This document shows, in pieces, positions 33,787 through 43,879 of a stretch of 64,000 nucleotides of DNA (within the stretch, counting starts at the first letter, position 1; the number at the start of each line of letters is the position of its first letter). Position numbers and translations under genes: made by a program. The DNA comes from Pseudorhodoferax aquiterrae (GTDB lineage: Bacteria > Pseudomonadota > Gammaproteobacteria > Burkholderiales > Burkholderiaceae_C), in contig NZ_BMYK01000014.1 in assembly GCF_014652235.1 (NCBI RefSeq), positions 82,569 to 146,568 on the forward strand, read 5' to 3'. The notes beneath the pieces are model-generated. The model was not told the origin of the DNA, did not search any database, and saw only the letters and a list, made by a program, of their open reading frames with translations.

Positions 33787-35445
33787 ATGAGAAGCTTGCG
33801 CCATGCCACGATGCCCGCTGCCGCCCTGCTGACCCTTGCCCTCGCGGGCTGCGGCGGCAGCGACGGCGACCCCGAACCGACCGCGATGACGCTGGAGCAG
33901 TTCCAGTCGGCCTGCGCCGCGCTGAACGGCACGGCCGTCACGGGCGGCGCGGTCAGCGAAGCCACCTTCACCCCGGCATCCGACGGTGCGGTGACGGCCA
34001 CCTCGGTGCCGCAGCACTGCCTGCTGCGCGGCGCGATGAACCAGCGCACCGGCATCGATGGCAAGCCCTATGCGCTGGGCTTCGAGCTGAGCCTGCCGTT
34101 CGGCTGGAACCAGCGCTTTTACTACCAGGGTGGATCGGGCGTGGACGGCACGCTGTTCCGTGCGCTGGGTGCCTACACGGGCGGCGGCAACACGCGCAAC
34201 GCGCTGCTGGACGGCTATGCCGTGGTCACCACCGATTCGGGCCACCGCGCCGAGACGGGCGTGGCCAACGGCGCCTTCCTGTTCGGCGCCGACCCGCAGG
34301 CGCGCTACGAGTACGGCGACCAGCAGTTGCCCCAGGTGACGGCGGCGGCCAAGGCGCTGATCCGCAAGTTCTACGGCATCGTGCCGGTGCGCTCGTACTT
34401 CGTGGGCTGCTCCAACGGCGGACGCCAGGCCATGGTCGCCGCACAGCGCTACCCCGACCTGTTCGACGGCATCGTGGCCGCGGCACCGGGCTTTCGGCTC
34501 ACGCAGGCATCGATCCAGGGCTCGGTCTACCAGGCCCGGATCGCCGCGGCCATCGCGCCGGCGGGCACGGACGGCCGGCCGGACATCACCAAGCCGCTCA
34601 CCGCGGGCGACCAGGCCGTGGTGCGCCAGCGCATCCTGGACGCCTGCGACGCGCTGGACGGCGCGGTGGACGGCATGGTGAGCCGCATGAGCGCCTGCCG
34701 GCCCGACCCGCTGGCCTGGGCCTGCCAGGCCGGCGAGAGCGCCAACTGCCTGTCGCCAGCGAAGGCCGGCTACGTGAAGCAGCTGTTCGACGGCGCGAAG
34801 ACCGCCGCCGGCGCGCAGATCTACGCACCCTGGCCGTTCGACCCCGGCATGGCGGCGCAATCGGCCAATCCGTTCTACACGATCTTCGCGGGCGAGGCCT
34901 CGCACATCTACACCACGCCGCCCACCATCACGGCCGACCTGCTGGGCTACGGCCTCACGGCGGACGTGGACACGGAGTTCGCCAAGCTCAGCGCCACCAC
35001 GGCGACCTTCACGCGCTCGGGCAACGACTTCACCAACGCCGAGTCGCCGGACATGGACCGCTTCCGCGCGCGCGGCGGCAAGCTCATCGTCTTCAACGGC
35101 GCGGCCGACCTGGCCTTCTCCATCCACGATGTGGAGGCCTACTACAACAAGGTGCAGGCACGCTACGGCGCCGAGCAGGCGGCAAGCTTCGCGCGCGCCT
35201 TCTTCGTGCCGGGCATGGGCCATTGCTCGGGCGGCGCCTACGGCACCGACCAGTTCGACGCGGTGGGTGCGCTGGTGGACTGGGTCGAGAAGGGCCAGGC
35301 GCCCGAAGCCATGGTGTCCACGGCGCGGGCCGCGGCCGGCGTGGCCTGGCCGGGCCGCACCCGGCCGGTGTGCGCCTACCCGAAGGAAGCCATCTACAAG
35401 GGCACCGGTAGCATCGAGGACGCCGCCAACTTCAGCTGTCAGTAG
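33787..35445 (+). CDS. Tannase/feruloyl esterase-family lipoprotein
   Basis: A 552-residue exported hydrolase. The N-terminus has a lipobox LALAGC (lipidated Cys22), so it is anchored to a membrane facing the periplasm or outside. The tannase-family triad is visible: GCSNGGRQ with Ser209, NGAADLAFS with Asp441 and PGMGHC with His479. The Cys next to the nucleophile and the Cys after the catalytic His probably form the disulfide that joins the triad in this family. Substrates are esters of hydroxybenzoic or hydroxycinnamic acids, or MHET-like aromatic esters. GGAG lies six bases before the ATG. A MarR regulator follows nine bases after the stop. Confidence 0.92.
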   Translation: MRSLRHATMPAAALLTLALAGCGGSDGDPEPTAMTLEQFQSACAALNGTAVTGGAVSEATFTPASDGAVTATSVPQHCLLRGAMNQRTGIDGKPYALGFELSLPFGWNQRFYYQGGSGVDGTLFRALGAYTGGGNTRNALLDGYAVVTTDSGHRAETGVANGAFLFGADPQARYEYGDQQLPQVTAAAKALIRKFYGIVPVRSYFVGCSNGGRQAMVAAQRYPDLFDGIVAAAPGFRLTQASIQGSVYQARIAAAIAPAGTDGRPDITKPLTAGDQAVVRQRILDACDALDGAVDGMVSRMSACRPDPLAWACQAGESANCLSPAKAGYVKQLFDGAKTAAGAQIYAPWPFDPGMAAQSANPFYTIFAGEASHIYTTPPTITADLLGYGLTADVDTEFAKLSATTATFTRSGNDFTNAESPDMDRFRARGGKLIVFNGAADLAFSIHDVEAYYNKVQARYGAEQAASFARAFFVPGMGHCSGGAYGTDQFDAVGALVDWVEKGQAPEAMVSTARAAAGVAWPGRTRPVCAYPKEAIYKGTGSIEDAANFSCQ

Positions 35446-35454
35446 CGCCACCGC

Positions 35455-35916
35455 ATGCCCCGCAAGCCCCCTGCCCCGCCGCACGACCCGGCTGCCGACT
35501 ACGCCGTCACGGCGCAGGTGGGGCACCTGCTGCGGCGGGCCTACCAGCGGCATGTGGCGCTGTTCCAGTCGGAGATCCCGGATGCGCAGCTCACGGCGGC
35601 GCAGTTCGTCACGCTGTGCGCGGTGCGCGACATGGGGGCCTGCTCGCTCAACGACGTGGTCAAGCGCACCGCGATCGACCAGGCCACCGTGCGCGGCGTG
35701 GTCGAGCGGCTGGCCGCGCGCGGCCTGCTCACCGTGTCGGCGCACCAGCGCGACGGCCGCAAGCGCGCGCTGGCGCTGACCGCGGCCGGCGCCGACCTGG
35801 TGGCGGCCACGGTGCCCTTTGCCCAGCGCGTGACCGAGCGCACCTTCGGCGACTTCAACCCGGCCGAGCGGCTGGCCCTGGTCTACCTGCTGCAGCGCAT
35901 GGCGGAGATGCCCTGA
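35455..35916 (+). CDS. MarR-family transcriptional regulator
   Basis: A 153-residue winged-helix regulator. The DNA-binding core is LTAAQFVTLCAVRDMGACSLNDVVKRTAID with recognition helix QATVRGVVERLAARGLL and wing HQRDGRKRALALTAAG. N- and C-terminal helices form the dimer interface. It is in one operon with the tannase-like lipoprotein and probably represses it until an aromatic acid binds. Similar regulators control hydroxycinnamate and gallate genes. Confidence 0.9.
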   Translation: MPRKPPAPPHDPAADYAVTAQVGHLLRRAYQRHVALFQSEIPDAQLTAAQFVTLCAVRDMGACSLNDVVKRTAIDQATVRGVVERLAARGLLTVSAHQRDGRKRALALTAAGADLVAATVPFAQRVTERTFGDFNPAERLALVYLLQRMAEMP

Positions 35917-35929
35917 GCGGGCGGGCCGC

Positions 35930-37315
<1,386 letters not shown>

Positions 37316-37332
37316 GGGAAAGCCTCAGCAAA

Positions 37333-37347
37333 CAAGAGCAATTCTCA
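37333..37347. promoter_or_regulatory. Fur-like 7-1-7 motif upstream of fumC
   Basis: On the minus strand this reads TGAGAATTGCTCTTG, similar to the motif before the nitroreductase gene. An iron-dependent repressor site here would make sense, because FumC replaces the iron-sulfur fumarase encoded on the other side. Confidence 0.3.
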
Positions 37348-37419
37348 TCTTAGCGGAGCGGCGCCGCCTCGACGCGTTTGGGGATAATTCCGGCCGCTTT
37401 CTCCAACGAACCCCACGCC

Positions 37420-38973
37420 ATGACCACCACCATCCAGCAGGCGGACCTGATCGACTCGATCGCGGGCGCCCTGCAGTACATCAGCTACTACCACACGCCG
37501 GACTTCATCGCCCACCTGGCCCGCGCCTACGAGCGCGAGCAGAGCCCCGCGGCCAAGGATGCGATGGCGCAGATCCTGACCAACTCCAAGATGAGCGCGA
37601 CCGGCCAGCGCCCGATCTGTCAGGACACCGGCATCGTCAACGTGTTCCTCAAGGTGGGCATGGACGTGCGTTGGGGCGGCTTCACCATGGGCTTGGAAGA
37701 CGCCGTCAACGAAGGCGTGCGCCGTGGCTACAACCACCCCGACAACATGCTGCGCGCCTCGGTCGTGGGCGATCCGCAGTTCGCGCGCAAGAACACCAAG
37801 GACAACACGCCGGCCGTGATCAACGTGCAGATCGTGCCCGGCGACAAGCTGGACGTGACCGTGGCCGCCAAGGGCGGCGGCTCGGAGAACAAGTCCAAGA
37901 TGGTCATGATGAACCCCAGCGACAACCTGGTCGACTGGGTGCTCAAGACCGTGCCGACCATGGGCGCCGGCTGGTGCCCGCCGGGCATGCTGGGCATCGG
38001 CATCGGCGGCACCGCCGAGAAGGCCGTGCTGCTGGCCAAGGAGAGCCTGATGGGCGACCTGGACATGTACGAGCTGCAGCAGAAGGCGGCCCGCGGCGAG
38101 AAGCTCGACCAGGTCGAGGAGCTGCGCCTGGAGCTGTTCGAGAAGGTCAACGCGCTGGGCATCGGCGCCCAGGGCCTGGGCGGCCTGACCACGGTGCTGG
38201 ACGTCAAGATCGCCATGTACCCCACGCACGCGGCCTCCAAGCCCGTGGCCATGATCCCCAACTGCGCGGCCACGCGCCACGCCCACTTCGTGATGGACGG
38301 TTCGGGCCCGGTGTACCTGGACGCGCCCTCGCTGGACTTGTGGCCCAAGATCGACTGGGCGCCCGACTACAACAAGTCCAGGCGCGTGGACCTCAACACG
38401 CTGACGAAGGAAGAAGTGGCCAGCTGGAAGCCCGGCGACACCCTTCTGCTGAACGGCAAGATGCTGACCGGCCGCGACGCGGCCCACAAGCGCATCCAGG
38501 ACATGCTGGCCAAGGGCGAGAAGCTGCCCGTGGACTTCACCAACCGGGTCATCTACTACGTGGGCCCGGTGGACCCGGTGCGCGACGAGGTCGTCGGCCC
38601 CGCCGGCCCGACCACCGCCACGCGCATGGACAAGTTCACCGACATGATGCTGTCGCAGACCGGCCTGATCTCCATGATCGGCAAGTCCGAGCGCGGCCCG
38701 GTCGCCATCGAGGCCATCAAGAAGCACAAGAGCGCCTATCTGATGGCCGTGGGCGGCGCCGCCTACCTGGTCAGCAAGGCCATCAAGAGCGCCAAGGTGG
38801 TGGGCTTCGCCGACCTGGGCATGGAAGCGATCTACGAGTTCGACGTGGTCGACATGCCCGTGACCGTGGCCGTGGACGCGGGCGGCACCAGCGCCCACAC
38901 CACCGGCCCGGCCGAGTGGAGCAAGCGCATCGCCAGCGGCGAGTTCAAGGGCATCGCGCTGGCGACCGCCTGA
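37420..38973 (+). CDS. fumA: Class I (iron-sulfur) fumarate hydratase
   Basis: A 517-residue fumarase with alpha and beta parts in one chain. It shows PICQDTGIVNVF (first cluster Cys), the GGSENKSKMVMM strand, IPNCAATRHAHF, and the C-terminal beta domain starting near DTLLLNGKMLTGRDAAHKRI with YYVGPVDPVRDEVVGPAGPT. These [4Fe-4S] enzymes are fast but sensitive to oxygen and iron lack. The ATG at 37420 is the natural start. It is divergent from fumC. The murI start overlaps its stop by one base. Confidence 0.95.
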   Translation: MTTTIQQADLIDSIAGALQYISYYHTPDFIAHLARAYEREQSPAAKDAMAQILTNSKMSATGQRPICQDTGIVNVFLKVGMDVRWGGFTMGLEDAVNEGVRRGYNHPDNMLRASVVGDPQFARKNTKDNTPAVINVQIVPGDKLDVTVAAKGGGSENKSKMVMMNPSDNLVDWVLKTVPTMGAGWCPPGMLGIGIGGTAEKAVLLAKESLMGDLDMYELQQKAARGEKLDQVEELRLELFEKVNALGIGAQGLGGLTTVLDVKIAMYPTHAASKPVAMIPNCAATRHAHFVMDGSGPVYLDAPSLDLWPKIDWAPDYNKSRRVDLNTLTKEEVASWKPGDTLLLNGKMLTGRDAAHKRIQDMLAKGEKLPVDFTNRVIYYVGPVDPVRDEVVGPAGPTTATRMDKFTDMMLSQTGLISMIGKSERGPVAIEAIKKHKSAYLMAVGGAAYLVSKAIKSAKVVGFADLGMEAIYEFDVVDMPVTVAVDAGGTSAHTTGPAEWSKRIASGEFKGIALATA

Positions 38974-39815
38974 TGCTGCCAGCCACGCCAATGGGCGACC
39001 CCCGACCCATCGGCGTGTTCGACAGCGGCACGGGCGGCCTGTCGGTGCTGCGCGCGCTGCACGCGGCGCTGCCGCACGAGGACTTCGTCTACGCCGATGA
39101 CAGCGGCTTCGCGCCCTACGGCGAGCGCGACGCGGGCTTCGTGCAACAGCGCACGCACGCGATCACGGCGGCGCTGCAGGCGCGTGGCGTCAAGGCGCTC
39201 GTGATCGCCTGCAACACGGCCACCGCCGCGGCCGCCGAGGCCGTGCGCGCCGCGTGGCCGCAACTGCCCATCATCGGCGTGGAGCCTGCGCTCAAACCCG
39301 CCGTGGCCGCCAGCCGCACGCGCCGCATCGGCGTGATCGCCACGCGCGGCACGCTGGCCAGCGCGCGATTCGCGGCGCTGCAGGCGGCCGTGGCGGCCGA
39401 CGTGGATTGCGTCGTCCAGCCCTGCGACGGCCTGGCCGCGGCCATCGACGCCTCGGTGCACCAGGACGACGGGCCCGATGCGGTGCAGCCGCTGGCGGCG
39501 CGCTACCTCGCGCAGATGGGGCGGTTCGGCACCGGCCCGGGCGAGATCGACACGCTGGTGCTGGGCTGCACCCACTACGTGCTGATCGCGCCGCTGCTGC
39601 AGGCGCTGGTCGGCCCCTGGGTGCGGCTCGTGGCCACGGGCGAGGCCGTGGCGCGCCAGACGGTGCGCCGGCTCGGCCCCGACGGCCTGGCACGGCGCGC
39701 GCGGCTCGGCGAGCTGAGCCTGCTCAGCAGCGGCCAGACCACGCAACTCGACCGGGCCGCTCGGCATTGGCTGGCACGGCTGCACGTGCCCGCTGCCTGT
39801 GGGACCATGGCATGA
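38973..39815 (+). CDS. murI: Glutamate racemase
   Basis: A 280-residue enzyme that makes D-glutamate for peptidoglycan. The N-terminal GVFDSGTGGLSVLRAL carries the catalytic Asp/Ser region. The two catalytic cysteines are Cys80 (ACNTATA) and Cys199 (LGCTHYV). YADDSGFAPYGER is the conserved substrate loop, normally YxxDxxxxPYG. The ATG overlaps the fumA stop (TGATG), showing an operon; this pairing of fumA and murI is seen in other beta-proteobacteria. Confidence 0.95.
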   Translation: MLPATPMGDPRPIGVFDSGTGGLSVLRALHAALPHEDFVYADDSGFAPYGERDAGFVQQRTHAITAALQARGVKALVIACNTATAAAAEAVRAAWPQLPIIGVEPALKPAVAASRTRRIGVIATRGTLASARFAALQAAVAADVDCVVQPCDGLAAAIDASVHQDDGPDAVQPLAARYLAQMGRFGTGPGEIDTLVLGCTHYVLIAPLLQALVGPWVRLVATGEAVARQTVRRLGPDGLARRARLGELSLLSSGQTTQLDRAARHWLARLHVPAACGTMA

Positions 39816-39837
39816 CCGCTTCCTCCACGAGGCCGCC

Positions 39838-40755
39838 ATGCCACAAGACCTGACCCCCGCCCCACTCGCCGGCTGCATCGCCGTCGTGACGGGCGCCAGC
39901 CGCGGCGCGGGCCGCGGCATCGCCCTGGAACTCGGCGCCGCGGGCGCCACCGTGGTCGTGACCGGCCGCAGCACGCGCGGCCAGGCCGCGTCGGGCTACG
40001 ACAGCATCCTCGCGCTGTCGGGCCAGACCCGGTTGCCCGGCGACATCGACAGCACCGCCGAGGCCGTCACCGCCGCCGGCGGCCGCGGCATCGCGATCGC
40101 CTGCGACCATGGCGACGAAGCCCAGGTGCAGGCGCTGTTCGAGCGCGTGTTGCGCGAACACGGCCGCATCGACCTCCTGGTCAACAACGCCTGGGGTGGG
40201 CACCAGAGCTTCGACGGCGTGTTCGACGCGCCGTTCTGGCAGCACCCGCTCGCGCACTGGGACAGCATGCTGCAGCACGGCGTGCGCCACCACCTGCTGG
40301 CCAGCCGCCAGGCCGCGCCGGCCATGGTCGCGCAGCGCCGCGGGCTGATCGTCACGACCACCTTCCACGACCGCGGCCACTACCTGCGCGGCAACCTCTA
40401 CTACGACCTGGCCAAGGCCGCGATGACGCGCCTGGCCTTCGGCATGGCCGAGGAGCTGCGGCCGCACGGCGTGGCTTCGATCGCGGTGTCGCCGGGCTGG
40501 ATGCGCACCGAGTTCGTGCTACAGGGGCACCGCACCGACGAGGACCACTGGACCGAGCGGCCCGAACTCGCGCGGACCGAATCGCCGCGCTACCTGGGCC
40601 GGGCCGTGGCCGCACTGGCAGCCGACCCGCAGGTGCTGGACTGGAGCGGCCAGGTGCTGCTGGTGGCCGAACTCGCGCAGCGCTACGGCTTCACCGACGT
40701 GGACGGCCGGCAGCCGCCGGCCTTCACGCTGGACGCGCCGCCGGCCGGGCGCTGA
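39838..40755 (+). CDS. Short-chain dehydrogenase/reductase
   Basis: A 305-residue SDR. The cofactor-binding motif is VVTGASRGAGRGIALELG, and an Arg in VTGRSTRG after the second strand suggests NADP. LLVNNAWGG is the NNAG-type motif, and the catalytic Tyr-x-x-x-Lys is in YYDLAKAAM. The segment between NNAWGG and the catalytic Tyr and the long C-terminal tail place it with DHRS1-like SDRs. Substrate is unknown. It follows murI by 22 bases and is convergent with the GST gene, three bases apart. Confidence 0.88.
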   Translation: MPQDLTPAPLAGCIAVVTGASRGAGRGIALELGAAGATVVVTGRSTRGQAASGYDSILALSGQTRLPGDIDSTAEAVTAAGGRGIAIACDHGDEAQVQALFERVLREHGRIDLLVNNAWGGHQSFDGVFDAPFWQHPLAHWDSMLQHGVRHHLLASRQAAPAMVAQRRGLIVTTTFHDRGHYLRGNLYYDLAKAAMTRLAFGMAEELRPHGVASIAVSPGWMRTEFVLQGHRTDEDHWTERPELARTESPRYLGRAVAALAADPQVLDWSGQVLLVAELAQRYGFTDVDGRQPPAFTLDAPPAGR

Positions 40756-40758
40756 GCA

Positions 40759-41427
40759 TCAGGCCGTGGCCGGCGCCACGGCCACGCCCTGCGCCCTGGC
40801 CGCCTGCTCCTGCGCCGCCAGCGCGCGCAGGTGGCCGGGCCGCTGGCGCAGCCGCTCCCAATAGGCCTGCACGCTGGCCGGGTACTGCGCCGACAGGCCC
40901 AGCACCTCGCCCAGCATCAGCGCGTAGCCGACCGAGATGTCGGCCCCCGTGAAGCGGTCGGCGGCCAGGAAGGGCTTGTGCTCCAGCCGCGCCGCGATCG
41001 CGCGCAGCCGCGCCAGGAACCAGCGGCCGTAGTCCTCGGCCACCTGCGGCAGGCGCCGCTCGGGCGGCTCGAAGCGGCCATAGCGCAGCACCAGGGTCTG
41101 CGGAAAGGTCAGCGTGGCCTCGCCATGGTGCAGCCAGTTCAGGTAGTGGGCATGGTCGCGCTCGCCGCGGCCCACCCACAGGCCCAGGCGGTTGTCCGGG
41201 TCCTGCGTTTCCGCAAGGTACTGGCACATGGCGGCCGACTCGGTCATGGTCTGATCGCCATCCTCGAGGAAGGGCACGGTGCCCAGCACGTTGATGTCCA
41301 GGTAGCTGCGCTGCAGCGCGCGCGGCGGGAACGGCAGCATCTGGAGCGCATAGGGCACCTGCAACTCTTCGAGCATCCACAGCGGCCGGAACGAGCGTGC
41401 GCTCATGCAGTGGTAAAGGGTGGGCAT
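40759..41427 (-). CDS. Glutathione S-transferase family protein
   Basis: A 222-residue GST. The N-terminal thioredoxin-like domain is TLYHCMSARSFRPLWMLEEL, with Ser/Cys near the glutathione thiol, then INVLGTVPFLEDGDQTMTESAAM with the cis-Pro and the ES glutathione-binding motif. The C-terminal helical domain includes FTGADISVGYALMLGEVLG, the N-capping box. This type detoxifies electrophiles or works in aromatic breakdown (maleylacetoacetate isomerase is related but has a different active site). It is divergent from phhA. Confidence 0.9.
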   Translation of the reverse strand: MPTLYHCMSARSFRPLWMLEELQVPYALQMLPFPPRALQRSYLDINVLGTVPFLEDGDQTMTESAAMCQYLAETQDPDNRLGLWVGRGERDHAHYLNWLHHGEATLTFPQTLVLRYGRFEPPERRLPQVAEDYGRWFLARLRAIAARLEHKPFLAADRFTGADISVGYALMLGEVLGLSAQYPASVQAYWERLRQRPGHLRALAAQEQAARAQGVAVAPATA

Positions 41428-41602
41428 GGCGGCGAAGGATAGCGATGGCGTTGCAGGATTCTTGCGCCAATGCGCTGGCTGCACTGTCGCGCGCAGGATA
41501 TCGGCGTTGTGCGCGCGAAGAGGCGCGCGTCCTCTTGCGCGGTGGCGCGCGGCGCAGTGCAATGGGCGCAGACAAGCCGCATTCGGCGGACCGGGAGACG
41601 AC

Positions 41603-42502
41603 ATGCAAGCGCAAGCACCCACCCAGACCAGGCACGGACTGGCCGCCGGCGAGGCCGGCCGCCCGGCGCGCGCGGACTGGACCATCCCCCAGGACTGGGC
41701 GCGGTACACGGCCACCGAGCACGCGGTCTGGAAGACGCTGTTCGAACGCCAGAGCCGACTGCTGCCCGGCCGCGCCTGCGACGCCTTCGTGCAGGGCATG
41801 CGCGACCTGCCGATCGGCCCCGAGCAGATTCCCGACTTCGAGCGTCTCTCGGAGATCCTCATGGCGCGCACGGGCTGGCAGGTCGTGGCCGTGCCGGGCC
41901 TGGTGCCCGACGAGGTCTTCTTCGAGCACCTGGCCAACCGGCGCTTTCCGGCGGGCCACTTCATCCGCCAGCCGCACGAGCTCGACTACCTCGAAGAGCC
42001 CGACGTGTTCCACGACGTGTTCGGCCATGTGCCCATGCTCATGAACCCGGCGATCGCCGACTACATCCAGGCCTACGGCGTGGGCGGCCTGCGCGCGCAG
42101 CAGCTGGGCGTGCTGGACAAGCTCGCGCGGGTCTACTGGTACACGGTGGAATTCGGCCTCGTGCAGCAGGCCGAGGGGCTGCGCATCTACGGCGCTGGCA
42201 TCGCCTCCTCGTACACGGAGACGGTGTTCGCGCTCGACGATCCCTCGCCCAACCGCATCGCCTTCGATCTGGAGCGCGTGATGCGCACGCGCTACCGCAT
42301 CGACGATTTCCAGGAGAGCTATTTCGTGATCGACGACCTCGACCAGCTGCTGGAGCTGGCCCGCATCGACTTCGCGCCGCTGTACGCGCGCACCCAGGGC
42401 CAGGCCGAGCACGCGCCCGGCAGTGTGCTGGCCAGCGACCGCGTGCTCGTGCGAGGCACCGGGACCTACCACGCGGCCAAGAACGCCAAGAACTTGGTAT
42501 AG
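41603..42502 (+). CDS. phhA: Phenylalanine 4-monooxygenase
   Basis: A 299-residue pterin-dependent aromatic amino-acid hydroxylase that makes tyrosine from phenylalanine. The iron ligands are His137 and His142 in VFHDVFGHVPML and Glu183 in YWYTVEFGL. Preceding FEHLANRRFPAGHFIRQPHELDYLEEPD is also conserved. GGGAG lies eight bases before the ATG at 41603. It feeds tyrosine breakdown, for which hppD is present at 51.2 kb. The gene ends just before a tRNA-Cys gene. Confidence 0.95.
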   Translation: MQAQAPTQTRHGLAAGEAGRPARADWTIPQDWARYTATEHAVWKTLFERQSRLLPGRACDAFVQGMRDLPIGPEQIPDFERLSEILMARTGWQVVAVPGLVPDEVFFEHLANRRFPAGHFIRQPHELDYLEEPDVFHDVFGHVPMLMNPAIADYIQAYGVGGLRAQQLGVLDKLARVYWYTVEFGLVQQAEGLRIYGAGIASSYTETVFALDDPSPNRIAFDLERVMRTRYRIDDFQESYFVIDDLDQLLELARIDFAPLYARTQGQAEHAPGSVLASDRVLVRGTGTYHAAKNAKNLV

Positions 42503-42516
42503 AATCGTGGGCTTTT

Positions 42517-42590
42517 GGCGCGATAGCAAAGCGGTTATGCAACGGATTGCAAATCCGTCTAGCCCGGTTCGACTCCGGGTCGCGCCTCCA
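42517..42590 (+). tRNA. tRNA-Cys (GCA)
   Basis: The cloverleaf is complete: acceptor GGCGCGA pairing with TCGCGCC, anticodon stem ACGGA/TCCGT with loop TTGCAAA (anticodon GCA), T-arm CCCGG/CCGGG with TTCGACT, and encoded CCA end. Confidence 0.97.
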
Positions 42591-42671
42591 AATTCTTCGT
42601 GATGATTTCGTGAAGATCGGCAGCCCCTGCAGCCCTGTGCTCCAGGGGCTGTTTCGTACCGGCGCCACCCT

Positions 42672-42764
42672 GCCCCGATGGTGAAACTGGCAGACACAGC
42701 GGACTTAAAATCCGCCGCTTACCCGCGAGGGGGCGTACCGGTTCGATCCCGGTTCGGGGCACCA
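42672..42764 (+). tRNA. tRNA-Leu (TAA)
   Basis: Acceptor GCCCCGA pairs with TCGGGGC. The anticodon loop CTTAAAA within GCGGA/TCCGC gives TAA, decoding UUA. A long variable arm (CTTACCCGCGAGGGGGCG) confirms a class II leucine tRNA. CCA is encoded. It lies 81 bases after tRNA-Cys, and the two may be co-transcribed. Confidence 0.97.
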
Positions 42765-42823
42765 CACACCTCCTGCGGCCCGACCGCCTGAACGCATCGG
42801 ACGGCGGCCCCCTCCCCACACCC

Positions 42824-43876
42824 ATGTCCGGCATGCGCTCCACCACCCTGCGCACTTCCTCGCCCCGCACGACCTGGGCTCGCCCGGTCGCACTGCTGCT
42901 GGCCGCCGCGCTCGCGGCCTGTGGCACGCCGCCGCCTGCCAGCACCACCGCTCCCCCGGCCGCGCAGCCCACGCTCAAGATCGGCATCGCGCTCGGCGGC
43001 GGCGCCGCCAAGGGCTTCGCGCACATCGGCGTCATCAAGATGCTCGAGGCCAACGGCCTGGCGCCTGCCGTGGTGGCAGGCACCAGCGCCGGCAGCGTGG
43101 TGGGCGCCCTGTACGCCAGCGGCATGAACGCGTTCGAGCTGCAGGAAAAGGCCGTGGCGCTGGACGAAGCGAGGATCCGCGACCTGCAGCTGTCCTCCGG
43201 CGGTCTGCTGCTGGGTCAGAAACTCGAGGACTACGTGAACGAACAGGTGCGCCGCCTGCCGCTGGACCGGCTGGCCAAGCCCTTCGCGGCCGTGGCCACG
43301 CGCCTGGAGGATGGCGAGCGTACGGTGTTCTCGCGCGGCAACACGGGCCAGGCGGTGCGGGCCTCCAGCAGCGTGCCGGGCGTGTTCCAGCCCGTCACCA
43401 TCGGCAAGTTCCACTACGTCGACGGCGGCGTGGTCAGCCCGGTGCCGGTCGACGCGGCGCGCCAGCTCGGCGCCGATCTCGTGATCGCGGTGGACATCTC
43501 CAACAAGGCGCGCGGCCAGGCGCCCGCCGGCATGCTGGGCACGCTGGGCCAGTCCATCGCCATCATGGGACAGAAGGCGGGCCAGGCCGAGCTGGCGCGT
43601 GCCGACGTGGTCGTGCGCCCGCAGGTGCTGGACATCGGCGCGGCCGACTTCACGCAGCGCGCCAGTGCCATCCTTGAGGGCGAGAAGGCGGCGCTGGCCG
43701 CCATGCCGCAGATCCGCGCGCGCATCGCGCAGTTGCAGGCGGCACGCGAGGAGGCCACCCGGCTGGCCCAGCGCCAGGCGGCCGAGGCCCAGCACCAGGC
43801 CTGCCTGGAGCAACGCTCGCGCCTGCAGAAGCTGGCCGGCATGGCGGGGCTGGAGGGCGGCTGCCCCGCGCCATGA
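42824..43876 (+). CDS. Patatin-like phospholipase lipoprotein
   Basis: A 350-residue protein with a lipobox LAAC (Cys33), so it is probably an outer-membrane or periplasmic lipoprotein. The patatin domain is clear: the glycine-rich oxyanion loop IALGGGAAKGFAHIGVI, nucleophile Ser88 in GTSAGSVVGAL and Asp200 in YVDGGVVSPVP form the catalytic dyad. The C-terminal part (residues about 285-340) is a charged helix or coiled coil. It resembles the RssA/NTE-type bacterial patatins. Substrates are probably lysophospholipids. Confidence 0.92.
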   Translation: MSGMRSTTLRTSSPRTTWARPVALLLAAALAACGTPPPASTTAPPAAQPTLKIGIALGGGAAKGFAHIGVIKMLEANGLAPAVVAGTSAGSVVGALYASGMNAFELQEKAVALDEARIRDLQLSSGGLLLGQKLEDYVNEQVRRLPLDRLAKPFAAVATRLEDGERTVFSRGNTGQAVRASSSVPGVFQPVTIGKFHYVDGGVVSPVPVDAARQLGADLVIAVDISNKARGQAPAGMLGTLGQSIAIMGQKAGQAELARADVVVRPQVLDIGAADFTQRASAILEGEKAALAAMPQIRARIAQLQAAREEATRLAQRQAAEAQHQACLEQRSRLQKLAGMAGLEGGCPAP

Positions 43877-43879
43877 GCC

